NCBI GenBank assembly: GCA_951812975.1 | Contig: CATOTC010000005.1 | Span: 35,572 to 99,571 of the forward strand | Direction: 5' to 3' | DNA: 64,000 bases | Source: an uncultured Acidimicrobiales bacterium | GTDB taxonomy: Bacteria; Actinomycetota; Acidimicrobiia; Acidimicrobiales; Aldehydirespiratoraceae | Shown: positions 33,955-43,694 of the stretch, one piece after another | Position numbering within the stretch: the first letter of the stretch is position 1 | Layout of the letters: every line of letters starts with the position of its first letter | Position numbers and translations under genes: made by a program | The notes under the pieces: model-generated | The model's database searches: none | What the model was told of the DNA's origin: nothing | What the model saw: only the letters and a program-made list of their open reading frames with translations

Positions 33955-35268
33955 CTAAGATGAGTCGTGGACGCGGCGGCGGCGACCGATCAGGTTGGAG
34001 GCCACCGCGGAGGCCCTGGCCGGGTAGACGACGAACGCCCTCTGCAGTTCCTTGGGCACAGGATTGCGGAACAACACGCGCCAACCGATGTAGGCCGCGA
34101 TCAGACCGTGGGTCACGACCAGCGCCCAATAGTAGGCCTGAGCGGAGGCGTAGGCCATGGCGGGGGCCACGACGAGCGGGCCGACCACCGCCCCCACACC
34201 GTTGATCCGTACCAACGACGCCGAGGCCGCGGTGAGCTGGGATTGGGGAAGCCAGTCCGCGGTGTATGCGATCGTCAGCGAGTACAGGGAGAAGGTCATC
34301 CCTCCGAGGCCGAACATCAGGACGATGACCAGCCAGGATCTTGGATCAATCAAGGCCAGGGCAACACCTATGGCGCTGGCAGTAGCGGCGACCCACCACA
34401 TGACCGGACGACGGCCGACCCGGTCGGAGAGCCAACCGACCGGCCATTGCATGATGATCGAGCCGAGCAGCGGCGCGGCAAGGAACAACGAGATTCGCGA
34501 CGCGGGAAGCTCGACCGTCACCGCGTAGACAGCACCAAGCCCCATCAGTACACCTGCTGAGGTCCCCACCCAGAAAACCGAGATCACTCCCGTTGGAACG
34601 TTGCGCGCCAGTTCACGGGTCGACAGTGGTTCAGGAACACCGAGTGGCGGGTTGCTCGAGGCCGAGAGGGTCACCGGAACCAAAGAAGCCGAGACCAGCA
34701 GCGAGGCAAGCACGAAGAGTTTGAAACCGTCAATGTCTGCGGTCTCGAGCAGGAATTGGCCGACAGTCATCCCGCCCATCGTTGTGACCATGTACATCGC
34801 CAGGAGGCGGCCGCGGGTGGCATTGGTGGCCATGTCGTTGAGCCACGACTCCGCGACCACCACCAAGCCGGAAATGCACACTCCGGTCACAAACATCATC
34901 ACCGCCCATGACACCGGCGAGATGAACAACACGTACACCAGCGCAGCACCCGAGACCAGCGATGCCAAAGCCGCAAACACCCGGATGTGGCCTACTCGCG
35001 TGATGAGCCGCTGAACGTACAGACCACCAAGAAAGAACCCGGCGAAATAAGACGCCATCACCACACCTATAGCAACCACGCTGAAGCCCTCGGATTCAGA
35101 ACGGACCCCCAACAGAGACCTTTGAAGGCCGTTGCCGGCCATCAAGAGGGCAATCCCGAGCAGCAGGCCGCGAGCCGCAACCACCGGGTTTACCGAGATG
35201 AACGGACCGCCCTCGATTCCCGCTTCGTCGTTGATGTCTGTTCCGCCGGAATGGGATTGGCCGGTCAT
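33955..35268 (-). CDS. MFS transporter (YcaD-like)
   Basis: 437 residues with about 12 spans. MFS signature loops are visible: YVQRLITRVGHIRVF after helix 2 and GWLSDRVGRRPVMWW in the second half. The general pattern (LLMAGNGLQRSLLGVRSESEGF; WLNDMATNATRGRLLAMYM) resembles YcaD-type carriers. It is co-transcribed with the upstream DmdA-like demethylase gene (ATGA overlap at 35265-35268), so it may import the same methylated substrate. The substrate is not established. Confidence 0.82.
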   Translation of the reverse strand: MTGQSHSGGTDINDEAGIEGGPFISVNPVVAARGLLLGIALLMAGNGLQRSLLGVRSESEGFSVVAIGVVMASYFAGFFLGGLYVQRLITRVGHIRVFAALASLVSGAALVYVLFISPVSWAVMMFVTGVCISGLVVVAESWLNDMATNATRGRLLAMYMVTTMGGMTVGQFLLETADIDGFKLFVLASLLVSASLVPVTLSASSNPPLGVPEPLSTRELARNVPTGVISVFWVGTSAGVLMGLGAVYAVTVELPASRISLFLAAPLLGSIIMQWPVGWLSDRVGRRPVMWWVAATASAIGVALALIDPRSWLVIVLMFGLGGMTFSLYSLTIAYTADWLPQSQLTAASASLVRINGVGAVVGPLVVAPAMAYASAQAYYWALVVTHGLIAAYIGWRVLFRNPVPKELQRAFVVYPARASAVASNLIGRRRRVHDSS

Positions 35269-36416
35269 TTGGCGTGGGGTTTCTTGACCGCCACCGCCTC
35301 AAGGCAGCCATGGACCAAATGGTGCACAACGAACTCCTGTCCCAATTCGGCATGGTCGATTCCGACCATCGCATACCCGATGTTCTTGCGAAGCCGCGGC
35401 GAATAGCAGGCCGACGTGAGCTCCCCTGCGACGACATCACCGACATTGACCGCTAGCACGCGTGGCATCGCACCGTCGGTGAACGTTCCGAGGTTGGGAC
35501 CACTGATGTCGACACCGACCAAGCGCCGCGCAGGGCCTTCATCGCGGATGCGACGCAGGGCGTCCTTGCCGACAAAATCGTCGGGCTGCTCCAGGTCGAC
35601 CATCCAGTCGTAGCCGTTGGACACTTCGAACGGGTTGGTGCTGTCGTCGATGTCGCAACCGAACGCCAGCATTCCAGCCTCAATCCGCCGCACATGGCTG
35701 GGGGCGGCCGCCATGATCTCGTGTCGTTCGCCGGCACGCATGACGGTGTCCCACCACTGTTCGGCCGCCGCGTTGTCGTCGCTGCGGGCGCCGCAGACAT
35801 ACACCTCGTAACCGGAGAGGCCTCCCCATCCGGTGCGCGAGACGACCAGTTCCAGGGAGCCGTGGCGAGTGTGAACCAGGCGGTAGTACCCGAGGTCCAG
35901 GATCTCGTCGCCGAACAGGTCGGCCATAACGGCGCTCGCCTGGGGACCCTGAATCTGCACCGGGGCGACGTCGGGAACCGTGATCTCAACGTCGAAGTCC
36001 GCTGTGTGCAGGAGCCCCTGGCACCAGAGGTGCACGTCTGCGTCGGCGGCGCTGAGCCAGAAACGGTCCTCGTCGAGCCGCAAGATGACGGGATCGCAGA
36101 TTATTCCGCCGTCTGAGTTGGTCATGAAAGCGTATTTGCACTGGCCGACCTCATGGCTCGACAGGTCTCGCGGCACGAGCATCTGGGTGAACGCCATGGC
36201 GTCGGGACCGCGGATCTCGACCTGGCGTTGATACGCCACATCCCACAGGGTCACCCCGTCGACGAGCGCCCAGTACTCAGCCACCGGATCGCCGTAGTGG
36301 AGCAGGTGGTACATGTGGTTGTAGACCGCCAACGCAGACGAGTCCGGATCGGCGTGGTCGAGGGCGCGCCGCAAGTAAGGCGACTCCTCAATACGCGCGT
36401 ATCGGGTCAATGGCAC
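35265..36416 (-). CDS. DmdA-like / GcvT-family THF-dependent demethylase
   Basis: 383 residues of the aminomethyltransferase fold. Segments such as YNHMYHLLHYGDP, VTLWDVAYQRQVEIRGPDA, LVPRDLSS, CKYAFMTNSDGGIICDPV, RFWLSAADADVHLWCQGL and VPDVAPVQIQGPQAS follow the DMSP demethylase DmdA layout more closely than glycine-cleavage GcvT, as I recall those sequences. DmdA moves a methyl group from DMSP to THF. A paralogue acting on another methylated compound is possible. I chose GTG 36416, preceded by GGTGAGGAG, over an upstream TTG. It heads an operon with an MFS carrier. Confidence 0.7.
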   Translation of the reverse strand: MPLTRYARIEESPYLRRALDHADPDSSALAVYNHMYHLLHYGDPVAEYWALVDGVTLWDVAYQRQVEIRGPDAMAFTQMLVPRDLSSHEVGQCKYAFMTNSDGGIICDPVILRLDEDRFWLSAADADVHLWCQGLLHTADFDVEITVPDVAPVQIQGPQASAVMADLFGDEILDLGYYRLVHTRHGSLELVVSRTGWGGLSGYEVYVCGARSDDNAAAEQWWDTVMRAGERHEIMAAAPSHVRRIEAGMLAFGCDIDDSTNPFEVSNGYDWMVDLEQPDDFVGKDALRRIRDEGPARRLVGVDISGPNLGTFTDGAMPRVLAVNVGDVVAGELTSACYSPRLRKNIGYAMVGIDHAELGQEFVVHHLVHGCLEAVAVKKPHAK

Positions 36417-36493
36417 GAGCCGCTCCTCACCACCGCCGAGCGTACCCACTACAGCAGCACACCCACCTTGTTGTTGGCATACTTTCAAGCGGT

Positions 36494-38311
36494 ATGTCCG
36501 ACCATCTTTCAGGCACCGGTTCTGTGCCCCCTTCCGGCAACGCTTCGGAGACGATCCTTTTGCGGCGCGCTCTGGTTCGGCACGACTCGGAGCAAGGGCG
36601 CAGATGGCTGGAGTTCCGCGACCCGGTCGCTCATTTGACGGCAGACAGACTCAGTGACGTCGGCCCGACCATCGATGCGGTGGAAGCGGCGGCGAAGCGG
36701 GGGTTCTGGCTCGTCGGGTTCCTCAGCTACGACGCCGCGCCGGCCTTCGACGAAGCTCTGTGCAGTCTCCGTGACCGGACCGTGCCCTTGGCAGCATTCG
36801 CGGCTTTCGAGGAACCCCGCCCGTCGAGAGGACCCGCCGGCCGTGCCTTCTCCACGACAGCGTGGACACCCGACACCGACCAACCGACGTTCGAAGCCGC
36901 TGTGGAGTCGATCCGTGAACTGATCGCCGCTGGCGAGACCTACCAGGTCAACTACACGCTCCGGCTTCACAGTGACTTCTCGGGCGACCCCGAAGGGCTG
37001 TTCGCGGCCCTGTGCCGTGCGCAACGAGCCGACCATCTCGCCTTCCTCGATTTCGGCACGGTGGCTGTCTGCTCGGCTTCACCCGAACAACTCATCTCCC
37101 GCCGCGGCACCGCAGTTGCGACCCGCCCGATGAAGGGAACGCGACCCCGTCACCCCGACCCGAAGATTGACCGTCAACTGGCAAACGAACTCGTTCGAAG
37201 CGAGAAGGACCGCGCCGAGAACACCATGATCGTCGACATGGCCCGCAACGATCTCGGACGGATCGCCGAGATCGGCAGCGTCGGGGTCGCGAAGCTGCAC
37301 ACCGTGGAGAGCTACCCGACCGTGCACCAGATGACCTCGACAGTCACCGCAGAGACCAGCGCAACCCTGCGGGAACTGCTGGAGGCGACATTCCCGGGGG
37401 CTTCCATCACCGGCGCTCCCAAAGTCGCCGCCAGCCGGGTGATCGCCGACCTTGAAGCAGAGCCGCGCGGCGTCTACACCGGTTCAGTCGGCGTGGTGGA
37501 ACCGGGCGGCGATGCCGAGTTCAACATCGCCATTCGAACGGCCTGGATCGATCAACGGGTCGGGCGCGCCGTCTACGGTGTCGGTGGAGGCATCGTCTGG
37601 GACTCGGTTCCCACACAGGAGTGGCACGAAGCACACGACAAAGCCCGTGTTCTGCACCGGGCGACCCGGCCCCTGCGGCTGCTCGAGACTTTGGCGTGGG
37701 AACCCGGCGCAGGTCCGATCCTGCTTGATCGCCACCTCCGGCGGTTGACCGCGTGCGCCGAGCATTTCGGTTTCGACATGGACCCGGGCGAGGTCCGGCG
37801 CCGACTCGACTCGATACGTGCCGATACGACCCAGCGGGTACGCGTCCTCGTCTCAGCCGACGGTGCCATCGAAGTACAGGTGGAGGAGATGTCACCACCC
37901 GCAGCCAACCCGGTTTGGAACATCGCCGTAGACACGCGGCCGGTATCGAGTGAAGACGAGTTCCTTCGTTTCAAGACGACCCGGCGCGACCGCTACGACC
38001 AGGCCCTCGAGCGTCACCCGGACGCCGACGATGTGTTGCTGTGGAACGAACGGGGGGAACTGACCGAGACCACGGTCGCCAACCTCGTCCTGGAAATCGA
38101 CGGCGTTGCGACTACCCCAGCGGAATCCAGCGGCCTGTTGCCCGGCACCCTGCGAGCGGAGTTGTTGGCCAACCGCCGGATCCAAGAGGCAACCGTGACC
38201 ATGGCGGATCTTGACCGAGCCGATTCGGTCTGGTTGATCAACTCCGTGCGCGGCTGGATTCCGGCACGGGTGCTCAAGGGTTCATCGGTCCCCGCCGTCA
38301 GCAGCGATTGA
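36494..38311 (+). CDS. pabBC: Bifunctional aminodeoxychorismate synthase component I / ADC lyase
   Basis: 605 residues, a PabB-PabC fusion for p-aminobenzoate in folate synthesis. The chorismate-binding half (to about 400) has TRPMKGTRPRHPD (the PIKGT-type loop of PabB), ELVRSEKDRAENTMIVDMARNDLGRI and GASITGAPKVAASRVIADLE. The second half is a class IV PLP lyase with RFKTTRRDRYDQAL holding the PLP lysine and LLWNERGELTETTVANLVLEI. The ATG at 36494 was chosen. The 3' end overlaps the convergent hydrolase gene by 30 nt. Folate supply suits the THF-dependent demethylases around it. Confidence 0.92.
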   Translation: MSDHLSGTGSVPPSGNASETILLRRALVRHDSEQGRRWLEFRDPVAHLTADRLSDVGPTIDAVEAAAKRGFWLVGFLSYDAAPAFDEALCSLRDRTVPLAAFAAFEEPRPSRGPAGRAFSTTAWTPDTDQPTFEAAVESIRELIAAGETYQVNYTLRLHSDFSGDPEGLFAALCRAQRADHLAFLDFGTVAVCSASPEQLISRRGTAVATRPMKGTRPRHPDPKIDRQLANELVRSEKDRAENTMIVDMARNDLGRIAEIGSVGVAKLHTVESYPTVHQMTSTVTAETSATLRELLEATFPGASITGAPKVAASRVIADLEAEPRGVYTGSVGVVEPGGDAEFNIAIRTAWIDQRVGRAVYGVGGGIVWDSVPTQEWHEAHDKARVLHRATRPLRLLETLAWEPGAGPILLDRHLRRLTACAEHFGFDMDPGEVRRRLDSIRADTTQRVRVLVSADGAIEVQVEEMSPPAANPVWNIAVDTRPVSSEDEFLRFKTTRRDRYDQALERHPDADDVLLWNERGELTETTVANLVLEIDGVATTPAESSGLLPGTLRAELLANRRIQEATVTMADLDRADSVWLINSVRGWIPARVLKGSSVPAVSSD

Positions 38312-39139
38312 GCGGTCCGCGGCGCGCAGCGCTTCGGCAATACAGGCTCGGACACGGTCGGGGTCTTCGAACTGGATCATGTGACCGACGCCGTCGAGCA
38401 CCGTCACGTTGACCGCAGGCGCAGTCGCGTTCAGCGCAGGCGAGTCGAACGCTGCCAACAACTTCTGCGCAGAGCGCACCGGTGTCATCTTGTCGTCGCT
38501 TCCCAGAATCACCGATACGGGACAGGTGACGGACGCCGCGGCATCGACCGCACCCCCATAGCTCTCGCACGCGGCCATGTCCGTGCCGAGCGCGCCGTCG
38601 GGAGACACCTCGATCAGCGCCCGCGACCCTCCCAGCATCCAGAACCCCGGGGAGGCATGGTGACCGACATGGGCTCGGCTGCTGTATCCCCATGAAGTCA
38701 TCAGGCCGCCAGCATGGCTGATGTTGTTCATGGCCGAGTCAAGGAGTTCAGGATGGACCGGCATCGCCGCGGCGGTGCCCAACAACACCAGCGAACACAC
38801 TGCGTCAGGGTGACGCTTGGCGGTCTCCAAGGCGATATATGTACCCATTGAGTGGCCAACAAGATGCGCTGAACCGAAGCCCAGAACTCCCACTATCTCC
38901 GCTACCCAGTCACCCATCGCTTCGATGCTGTCGAGCGGCGGACCGTCGCTGCCGCCGTGTCCCGGCAGGTCGACCGCCGCCACCCTGTAGCCGTGATGGG
39001 CCAGGAACCGGGTCTGCAGCTGCCAGGCCGTCCGGTTCATTCCCGAACCGTGGATCAACACCACGCCCGGGTCGTCGGGGTCGCCTGGGTTGCCTCCGTC
39101 GGCGTATCGCACCGTGCGACCGTCGTGCTGGATCTGCAT
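38282..39139 (-). CDS. Alpha/beta hydrolase
   Basis: 285 residues. The oxyanion motif is VVLIHGSGMNRTAW, the nucleophile elbow is LVGHSMGTYIA, the acid is in VILGSDDKMTPV, and the catalytic His is in LDGVGHMIQFED: a complete triad of the alpha/beta hydrolase fold. The specific substrate is unknown. It is the last gene of a betA-like, metY, hydrolase operon (20 nt behind metY). Its 3' end overlaps pabBC on the other strand. Confidence 0.88.
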   Translation of the reverse strand: MQIQHDGRTVRYADGGNPGDPDDPGVVLIHGSGMNRTAWQLQTRFLAHHGYRVAAVDLPGHGGSDGPPLDSIEAMGDWVAEIVGVLGFGSAHLVGHSMGTYIALETAKRHPDAVCSLVLLGTAAAMPVHPELLDSAMNNISHAGGLMTSWGYSSRAHVGHHASPGFWMLGGSRALIEVSPDGALGTDMAACESYGGAVDAAASVTCPVSVILGSDDKMTPVRSAQKLLAAFDSPALNATAPAVNVTVLDGVGHMIQFEDPDRVRACIAEALRAADRSIAADGGDR

Positions 39140-39159
39140 CGTGCTGGGACCGCCCTCTC

Positions 39160-40452
39160 CTAGCGCTGCGAGGCCCGAAGGGCCCGGGCCAGGTCGTCGA
39201 TGATGTCTCGAGGGTCCTCGATCCCCACAGACACCCGGATCAGGTCTTCGCTCACACCCGCATCGAGCAGGTCCCGCGCAGACATCTGCTGGTGGGTGGT
39301 GCTCGCAGGATGAAGGACCAGGGTCTTGGCGTCGCCCACGTTCGCCAGATGCGAGGCCAGCTTTACCGACTCGATGAACTTACGGCCCGCCTCACGGCCG
39401 CCCTTGATCCCGAAACTCAAGATCGCGCCCGCGCCTTCGGGATACAACCGCTGGGCCAGTTCCCGATCAGGATGGGTGGGCGCGCTCGGGTACTTGACCC
39501 ACCCGACTGCATCATGGCCGACCAGCATCTCGGTAACGGCCTCGGCGTTGCTGACGTGCTTGCGCATCCGCAACGGCAGTGTCTCAATGCCTTGGAGCAG
39601 CTGGAATGCGTTGGCCGGGCTCATCGCCGCTCCGAAGTCACGCAGACCCTCGGCTCGGGCGCGGGTAATGAACGCGCCCGGACCGAACTCATCAGCGAAG
39701 GAGATCCCGTGATATCCGACATAGGGCTCGGTCATGGTCTCGAAACGGCCCGAGGCCTCCCAATCGAAGCGTCCGCCGTCGACCAGGACTCCTCCAAGCG
39801 CCACCCCGTGACCGCCGAGGAACTTGGTGACCGAGTGCATCACGATGTCTGCGCCGTGCTCGATCGGCCGGATCAGGTAGGGCGTTGAGAAGGTCGAGTC
39901 GACCATGAGGGGCAGTCTGGCGTTGTGGGCCACCTCGGCGACAGCGCCGAGATCGAGCACTTCGATCCCGGGGTTGCCGAGCGTCTCGGCGAACACGAGC
40001 CGGGTGTCGTCGGTGATCGCAGCCTCGAACTGCTCGGGTTCTCGGGGGTCGACGAACGTGGCAGTTATCCCGAACCGGGGCAGCGTCACGTTGAGCATCT
40101 GGTGGGTACCGCCGTAGATGTTGCGGCTCGCGACGATATGGCCGCCCTGTCCCATGAGGGTGACTACCGCGAGATGAAAAGCGGCCTGGCCGCTGGCAGT
40201 GCAGACCGCTCCGACGCCGCCTTCCAGAGCCGCGATCCGCTCTTCGAGCACCGCGACGGTGGGGTTGGTGAGCCGGGAGTAGAGATGTCCCGGTATCTCC
40301 AGGTTGAACAGTCCCGCCGCGTGGTCGCTGTCGTCAAAGACATAGGAGGTGGTCATGTAGATCGGCACGGCTCTCGCACCGGTGCTCGGGTCCGGCTGCT
40401 GGCCGGCGTGGAGGCTGAGCGTGTCGAACTTCAGGAATTCCGGTTCGATCAT
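39160..40452 (-). CDS. metY: O-acetylhomoserine sulfhydrylase / Cys-Met metabolism PLP enzyme (MetY-like)
   Basis: 430 residues of the Cys/Met PLP family. [20 protein letters not shown] is the typical MetY N terminus, and [21 protein letters not shown] and the PLP lysine in [11 protein letters not shown] follow. The extra insertions and length fit O-acetylhomoserine sulfhydrylase, which can use sulfide or methanethiol to make homocysteine or methionine. Its ATG overlaps the stop of the upstream GMC oxidase gene (ATGA). In this setting it might capture methanethiol from DMSP breakdown, which is inference. Confidence 0.88.
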   Translation of the reverse strand: MIEPEFLKFDTLSLHAGQQPDPSTGARAVPIYMTTSYVFDDSDHAAGLFNLEIPGHLYSRLTNPTVAVLEERIAALEGGVGAVCTASGQAAFHLAVVTLMGQGGHIVASRNIYGGTHQMLNVTLPRFGITATFVDPREPEQFEAAITDDTRLVFAETLGNPGIEVLDLGAVAEVAHNARLPLMVDSTFSTPYLIRPIEHGADIVMHSVTKFLGGHGVALGGVLVDGGRFDWEASGRFETMTEPYVGYHGISFADEFGPGAFITRARAEGLRDFGAAMSPANAFQLLQGIETLPLRMRKHVSNAEAVTEMLVGHDAVGWVKYPSAPTHPDRELAQRLYPEGAGAILSFGIKGGREAGRKFIESVKLASHLANVGDAKTLVLHPASTTHQQMSARDLLDAGVSEDLIRVSVGIEDPRDIIDDLARALRASQR

Positions 40453-42104
40453 TGCGCGGCGGTCCGGTGGGAATAGAACCTGGGGTACTCGGGTGCCAGG
40501 GGTTGATTGCCGAGAACCAGGTCAGCGGCTTTCTCCGCGAGCATCATGACGGGAGCATAGATGTTGCCGTTGGTCAGATAGGGCATCGATGATGCGTCGA
40601 TGACCCGCAGCCCCTCCGTGCCGTAGACCCGCATTGTCGACGGGTCGAGCACGGCATCGTCGCCGACTCCCATCTTGGCTGTGCATGACGGGTGCAGGGC
40701 CGTCTCGGCATCGCGGCGCACCCAGTCAAGGATCTGCTCGTCGCTCTCGACTCCGGGACCCGGGGAGATCTCGCCTCCGTTGAACGGCTCCATCGCCAGC
40801 TGGTTCAACAGATTTCGGGCGTGACGCACTGCCTCGACCCACTCTCGGCGATCCTGATCGGTGGACAGATAGTTGAAGCGCAGCGCTGGTTTCGTCTTCG
40901 GGTCGCTGCTGCGAATCTCCACGGACCCCCGCGAGTCGGAGTACATGGGACCGACATGCACCTGATAGCCGTGGCCGCCCTCGGGGGTGCTTCCGTCGTA
41001 GCGGATGGCGATGGGCAGGAAGTGGAACATCAGGTTCGGGTAGTCGACGTCGTCGTTGCTGCGAATGAACCCGCCCGCCTCGAAATGGTTGGAAGACCCC
41101 GGGCCTCTGCGGAACAGCCATTGAAAGCCGATCCAGGGTCGTCTCCACATGGCCAGATTGGGCTGTAGCGAGACCGGCTCGTCGCATGAGTACTGGATGT
41201 ACACCTCGAGGTGGTCCTGGAGGTTCTGCCCCACGCCAGCCACATCGGCAACAACTTCGATGCCGTGTCCTTCGAGTAGCGCCGCGGGCCCGACACCCGA
41301 GAGTTGAAGGAGCTGCGGCGAATTGATCGCACCGCCGCACAAGATGACTTCGTTGGCTGCCACCGAGCGGGCGCGGCCCCTGTGCTCGAATTCGACTCCG
41401 GTCGCACGGTTGCCGTTGAAACGAACCTTGGTGACGAAGGCTTTGGTAGCCAGATCCAGGTTCTTGCGCGACAACACGGGATGCAGGTAGGCCCGAGCGG
41501 CGCTCAGGCGGCGACCGCGGTGGACGTTGCGGTCAAAGGCGTTGAACCCTTCCTGGCGTTCACCGTTGACATCGGTGGTGCGGGGATGGCCGGCCTGCAC
41601 GGTGGCCTCGAGAAAGGCCTCGAACAGGGGGTTCGTTGCCGGTCCCCGTTCCAGAACCAGCGGGCCCTGGTCACCTCGATAATCCGAACCGTCCTGTGGG
41701 GCGAGGCAGTTCTCCATCCGCTTGAAGTAGGGAAGACAGTGGGCGTAGTCCCATGACTGCATTCCCGGATCGCTTCCCCAGCGCTCGAAATCGAGCGGAT
41801 TGCCCCGCTGGAAGATCATCCCGTTGATGCTCGAAGAACCGCCGAGCACCTTCCCCCGGGCATGGTAGACGCGCCGCTGACCCATCTCCGGCTCCGGTTC
41901 CGACTCGTACATCCAGTCGTAGAACCGGTTGCCGATGCCGAACGACAACGCTGCGGGCATGTGGATGAACACGTCGAAGCGCCAGTCGCGCCGACCAGCC
42001 TCAAGCACCAGCACCGAGACCGCCGGATCTGCCGACAGACGATTCGCCAACGCACAACCCGCCGACCCCCCACCAACGATCACGTAGTCGTAGCGATCCC
42101 GCAT
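40449..42104 (-). CDS. betA: GMC oxidoreductase, choline dehydrogenase-like
   Basis: 551 residues, a GMC flavoprotein. FAD motif [20 protein letters not shown] at the N terminus, the first GMC signature [20 protein letters not shown], the second [16 protein letters not shown], and the catalytic His region [12 protein letters not shown] with a later [21 protein letters not shown]. It is closest in layout to choline/alcohol dehydrogenases that make betaine aldehyde. Substrate specificity is not certain. It starts the betA-metY-hydrolase operon. Its first about 40 codons and upstream region are duplicated, in decayed form, at 44.5 kb. Confidence 0.85.
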   Translation of the reverse strand: MRDRYDYVIVGGGSAGCALANRLSADPAVSVLVLEAGRRDWRFDVFIHMPAALSFGIGNRFYDWMYESEPEPEMGQRRVYHARGKVLGGSSSINGMIFQRGNPLDFERWGSDPGMQSWDYAHCLPYFKRMENCLAPQDGSDYRGDQGPLVLERGPATNPLFEAFLEATVQAGHPRTTDVNGERQEGFNAFDRNVHRGRRLSAARAYLHPVLSRKNLDLATKAFVTKVRFNGNRATGVEFEHRGRARSVAANEVILCGGAINSPQLLQLSGVGPAALLEGHGIEVVADVAGVGQNLQDHLEVYIQYSCDEPVSLQPNLAMWRRPWIGFQWLFRRGPGSSNHFEAGGFIRSNDDVDYPNLMFHFLPIAIRYDGSTPEGGHGYQVHVGPMYSDSRGSVEIRSSDPKTKPALRFNYLSTDQDRREWVEAVRHARNLLNQLAMEPFNGGEISPGPGVESDEQILDWVRRDAETALHPSCTAKMGVGDDAVLDPSTMRVYGTEGLRVIDASSMPYLTNGNIYAPVMMLAEKAADLVLGNQPLAPEYPRFYSHRTAAQ

Positions 42105-42143
42105 CAGCTCATTCTACGCCCCCACCGTCCGCGCCGAGACACG
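41981..42143. repeat. Left (intact) copy of a direct duplication bracketing the DUF4143/toxin module
   Basis: This stretch, the 5' end of the GMC oxidase gene plus about 40 nt upstream, is repeated in the same orientation at 44511-44673 with most bases identical, including a long exact block CACGTAGTCGTAGCGATCCC. The two copies bound a 2.4-kb segment. Confidence 0.85.
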
Positions 42144-42175
42144 ATATGCGTAACCCGTGTCCCGGCGCTCGACAC

Positions 42176-42230
42176 CCCGTTCTGGCGGTGCCATGCGTCG
42201 GAAACCGATGCATGGCACCGCCAGAACGGG
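42176..42230. repeat. Perfect long hairpin, copy 2 of the palindromic element
   Basis: The left arm CCCGTTCTGGCGGTGCCATGC pairs perfectly with its complement, followed by one G-T wobble and an inner TCGG-AAA-CCGA stem, giving about 26 paired positions around an AAA loop. It lies between the DUF4143 gene's 3' end and the GMC gene's 5' region. The 33.9-kb copy is nearly identical through the core. Confidence 0.9.
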
Positions 42231-42252
42231 AAATTATCAGTCTGTGAACGGC

Positions 42253-43527
42253 TCAGGGGCCTAGCAGGGTGATGGGCACGACGGCGATGTCGTCAACCGT
42301 CTCGAAGGCTGGTCCGACGGCAGTCACCACGATCAGTCTTGAAGGTTCTCCGGTTCGGTCGGTGTCTACTCTGTTGCGGATTCGCCGCAGGGACTCCACG
42401 GCCGATGTGATGGCGTGAGATCCGCCGAGTTTGATCTCCACGGCCGCCCAGTCGCCCGGGCCTCGGGTAACTATCGCGTCGGCTTCCAGGTTCTTGCTGT
42501 CGAGGTAGTACCGGACTTCGGCTCTCTCCGCTTGTGAATAGACGCGCAGGTCTCGTATCACGAGCGACTCGAACAGCAGTCCGAGCGTGGGCAAGTCTGC
42601 GCGCAGCCCCTGGGGTGTGGCTCGCAGGGCGGCCGCGGGTAGGGCCGGGTCGGTGAAGTAGCGTTTCGGTGTGGAGCGCAAGGTGGCGCTGCTGCGCAGG
42701 TGCGTGGACCATGCCGGCAGCGGCTCGAGTACGAAGGATTCCACGAGGCGGTCCAGGTATCTGCGAACGGTATCGCGGTCCGACGGTCCGCCTGCTCCGG
42801 CGGTGTCGGCGATGAGCGTTCGGGCCGAGGCCGCGGTGCCCTCGTTGCGGGCCAGCGACGAGATCAGTGCCAGCATCTTCAGCGGATCGTGAGACACTTG
42901 GCCGCCGTGCATGTCGAGCATCGCGATGTCCCGGAGGTAATCGCCCATTCGGTCGCCGGCATCGGCTGGGTCCAGGGTGATGAAGCGGGGGAAGCCGCCC
43001 CGGCACACCAACTCGGCCACCCGGTGCAGATCCGATTCCGGCGCGTCGGCGTGGCACGCTCCGCCGTTGAGGAGTGCGCTCAATGAGATGCTGCCGGTTG
43101 AGTTGTGTGACTCGAACAACGACATCGGGCGCATCCGCAGTCTCGCCACCCGCCCTGCTCCGCTGTGGTCAGTCAAGGTGTGGGTCGGGCGAACCGACCC
43201 GGCCAGAATGAACTGGCCGTTGAGCGCGCGGTCGTCACAGGCGTGGCGCATCGCGTTCCATACACCGTCGGCCAGGTGCCATTCGTCGAGCAGCCGTGGG
43301 GTGCCGCCAACGAGAAAAGCGGTGGGATCGGCTTCCAGCTTGATCTGGGTGGTCGGCAGTTCGTCGAACCGGACAACACTGTTGGCGAATCGCCTGCCCG
43401 TCCAAGTCTTGCCGCACGCCCTCGGGCCTTCCACTACCACCGCAGGGGATGATCTCAGGCAACGGTCCATCTGCTGGTCTAGGACCCGCGGCAGATAACC
43501 GTCTGGAGCAGCATATCCCAATTCCAT
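42253..43527 (-). CDS. AAA ATPase with DUF4143 (first copy)
   Basis: 424 residues. Walker A is VVEGPRACGKTWTGRRFA, Walker B is TPRLLDEWHLADGVW, and sensor-like FILAGSVRP follows. A winged-helix region (VSHDPLKMLALISSLARNEGT) precedes a C-terminal DUF4143 nuclease-like fold: LLFESLVIRDLRVY, EVRYYLDSKNLEADAIV and WAAVEIKLGG (the E-x-K of PD-(D/E)XK-like domains). Function unsettled. A paralogue lies at 60.9 kb. The ATG at 43527 sits 7 nt after TATAAT, so it is probably leaderless. It sits in a module with a toxin-antitoxin pair, bracketed by duplicated DNA. Confidence 0.85.
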   Translation of the reverse strand: MELGYAAPDGYLPRVLDQQMDRCLRSSPAVVVEGPRACGKTWTGRRFANSVVRFDELPTTQIKLEADPTAFLVGGTPRLLDEWHLADGVWNAMRHACDDRALNGQFILAGSVRPTHTLTDHSGAGRVARLRMRPMSLFESHNSTGSISLSALLNGGACHADAPESDLHRVAELVCRGGFPRFITLDPADAGDRMGDYLRDIAMLDMHGGQVSHDPLKMLALISSLARNEGTAASARTLIADTAGAGGPSDRDTVRRYLDRLVESFVLEPLPAWSTHLRSSATLRSTPKRYFTDPALPAAALRATPQGLRADLPTLGLLFESLVIRDLRVYSQAERAEVRYYLDSKNLEADAIVTRGPGDWAAVEIKLGGSHAITSAVESLRRIRNRVDTDRTGEPSRLIVVTAVGPAFETVDDIAVVPITLLGP

Positions 43528-43559
43528 CCCGCAAATTATACCCCTGCCATCCCGCAAAT
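43525..43559. promoter_or_regulatory. Promoter with 23-bp-period direct repeat at the DUF4143 start
   Basis: CATCCCGCAAAT occurs at 43525-43536 and 43548-43559, exactly 23 bp apart. The proximal copy includes the start codon, and TATAAT (minus strand, 43535-43540) lies between them 7 nt before the ATG. Suggests an operator over a leaderless promoter. Confidence 0.5.
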
Positions 43560-43694
43560 CAGACGGCAATCATGCCGCTGTTGTTGTACTTCCATGAGGA
43601 AACTCAGGGCTCCACCGCACGATGCACGCCAGTTGGAAGCGCGATGGCGACATCGCTCGCAGGCACCAACCGACCCCCTCAAAGGTTGCCGACT

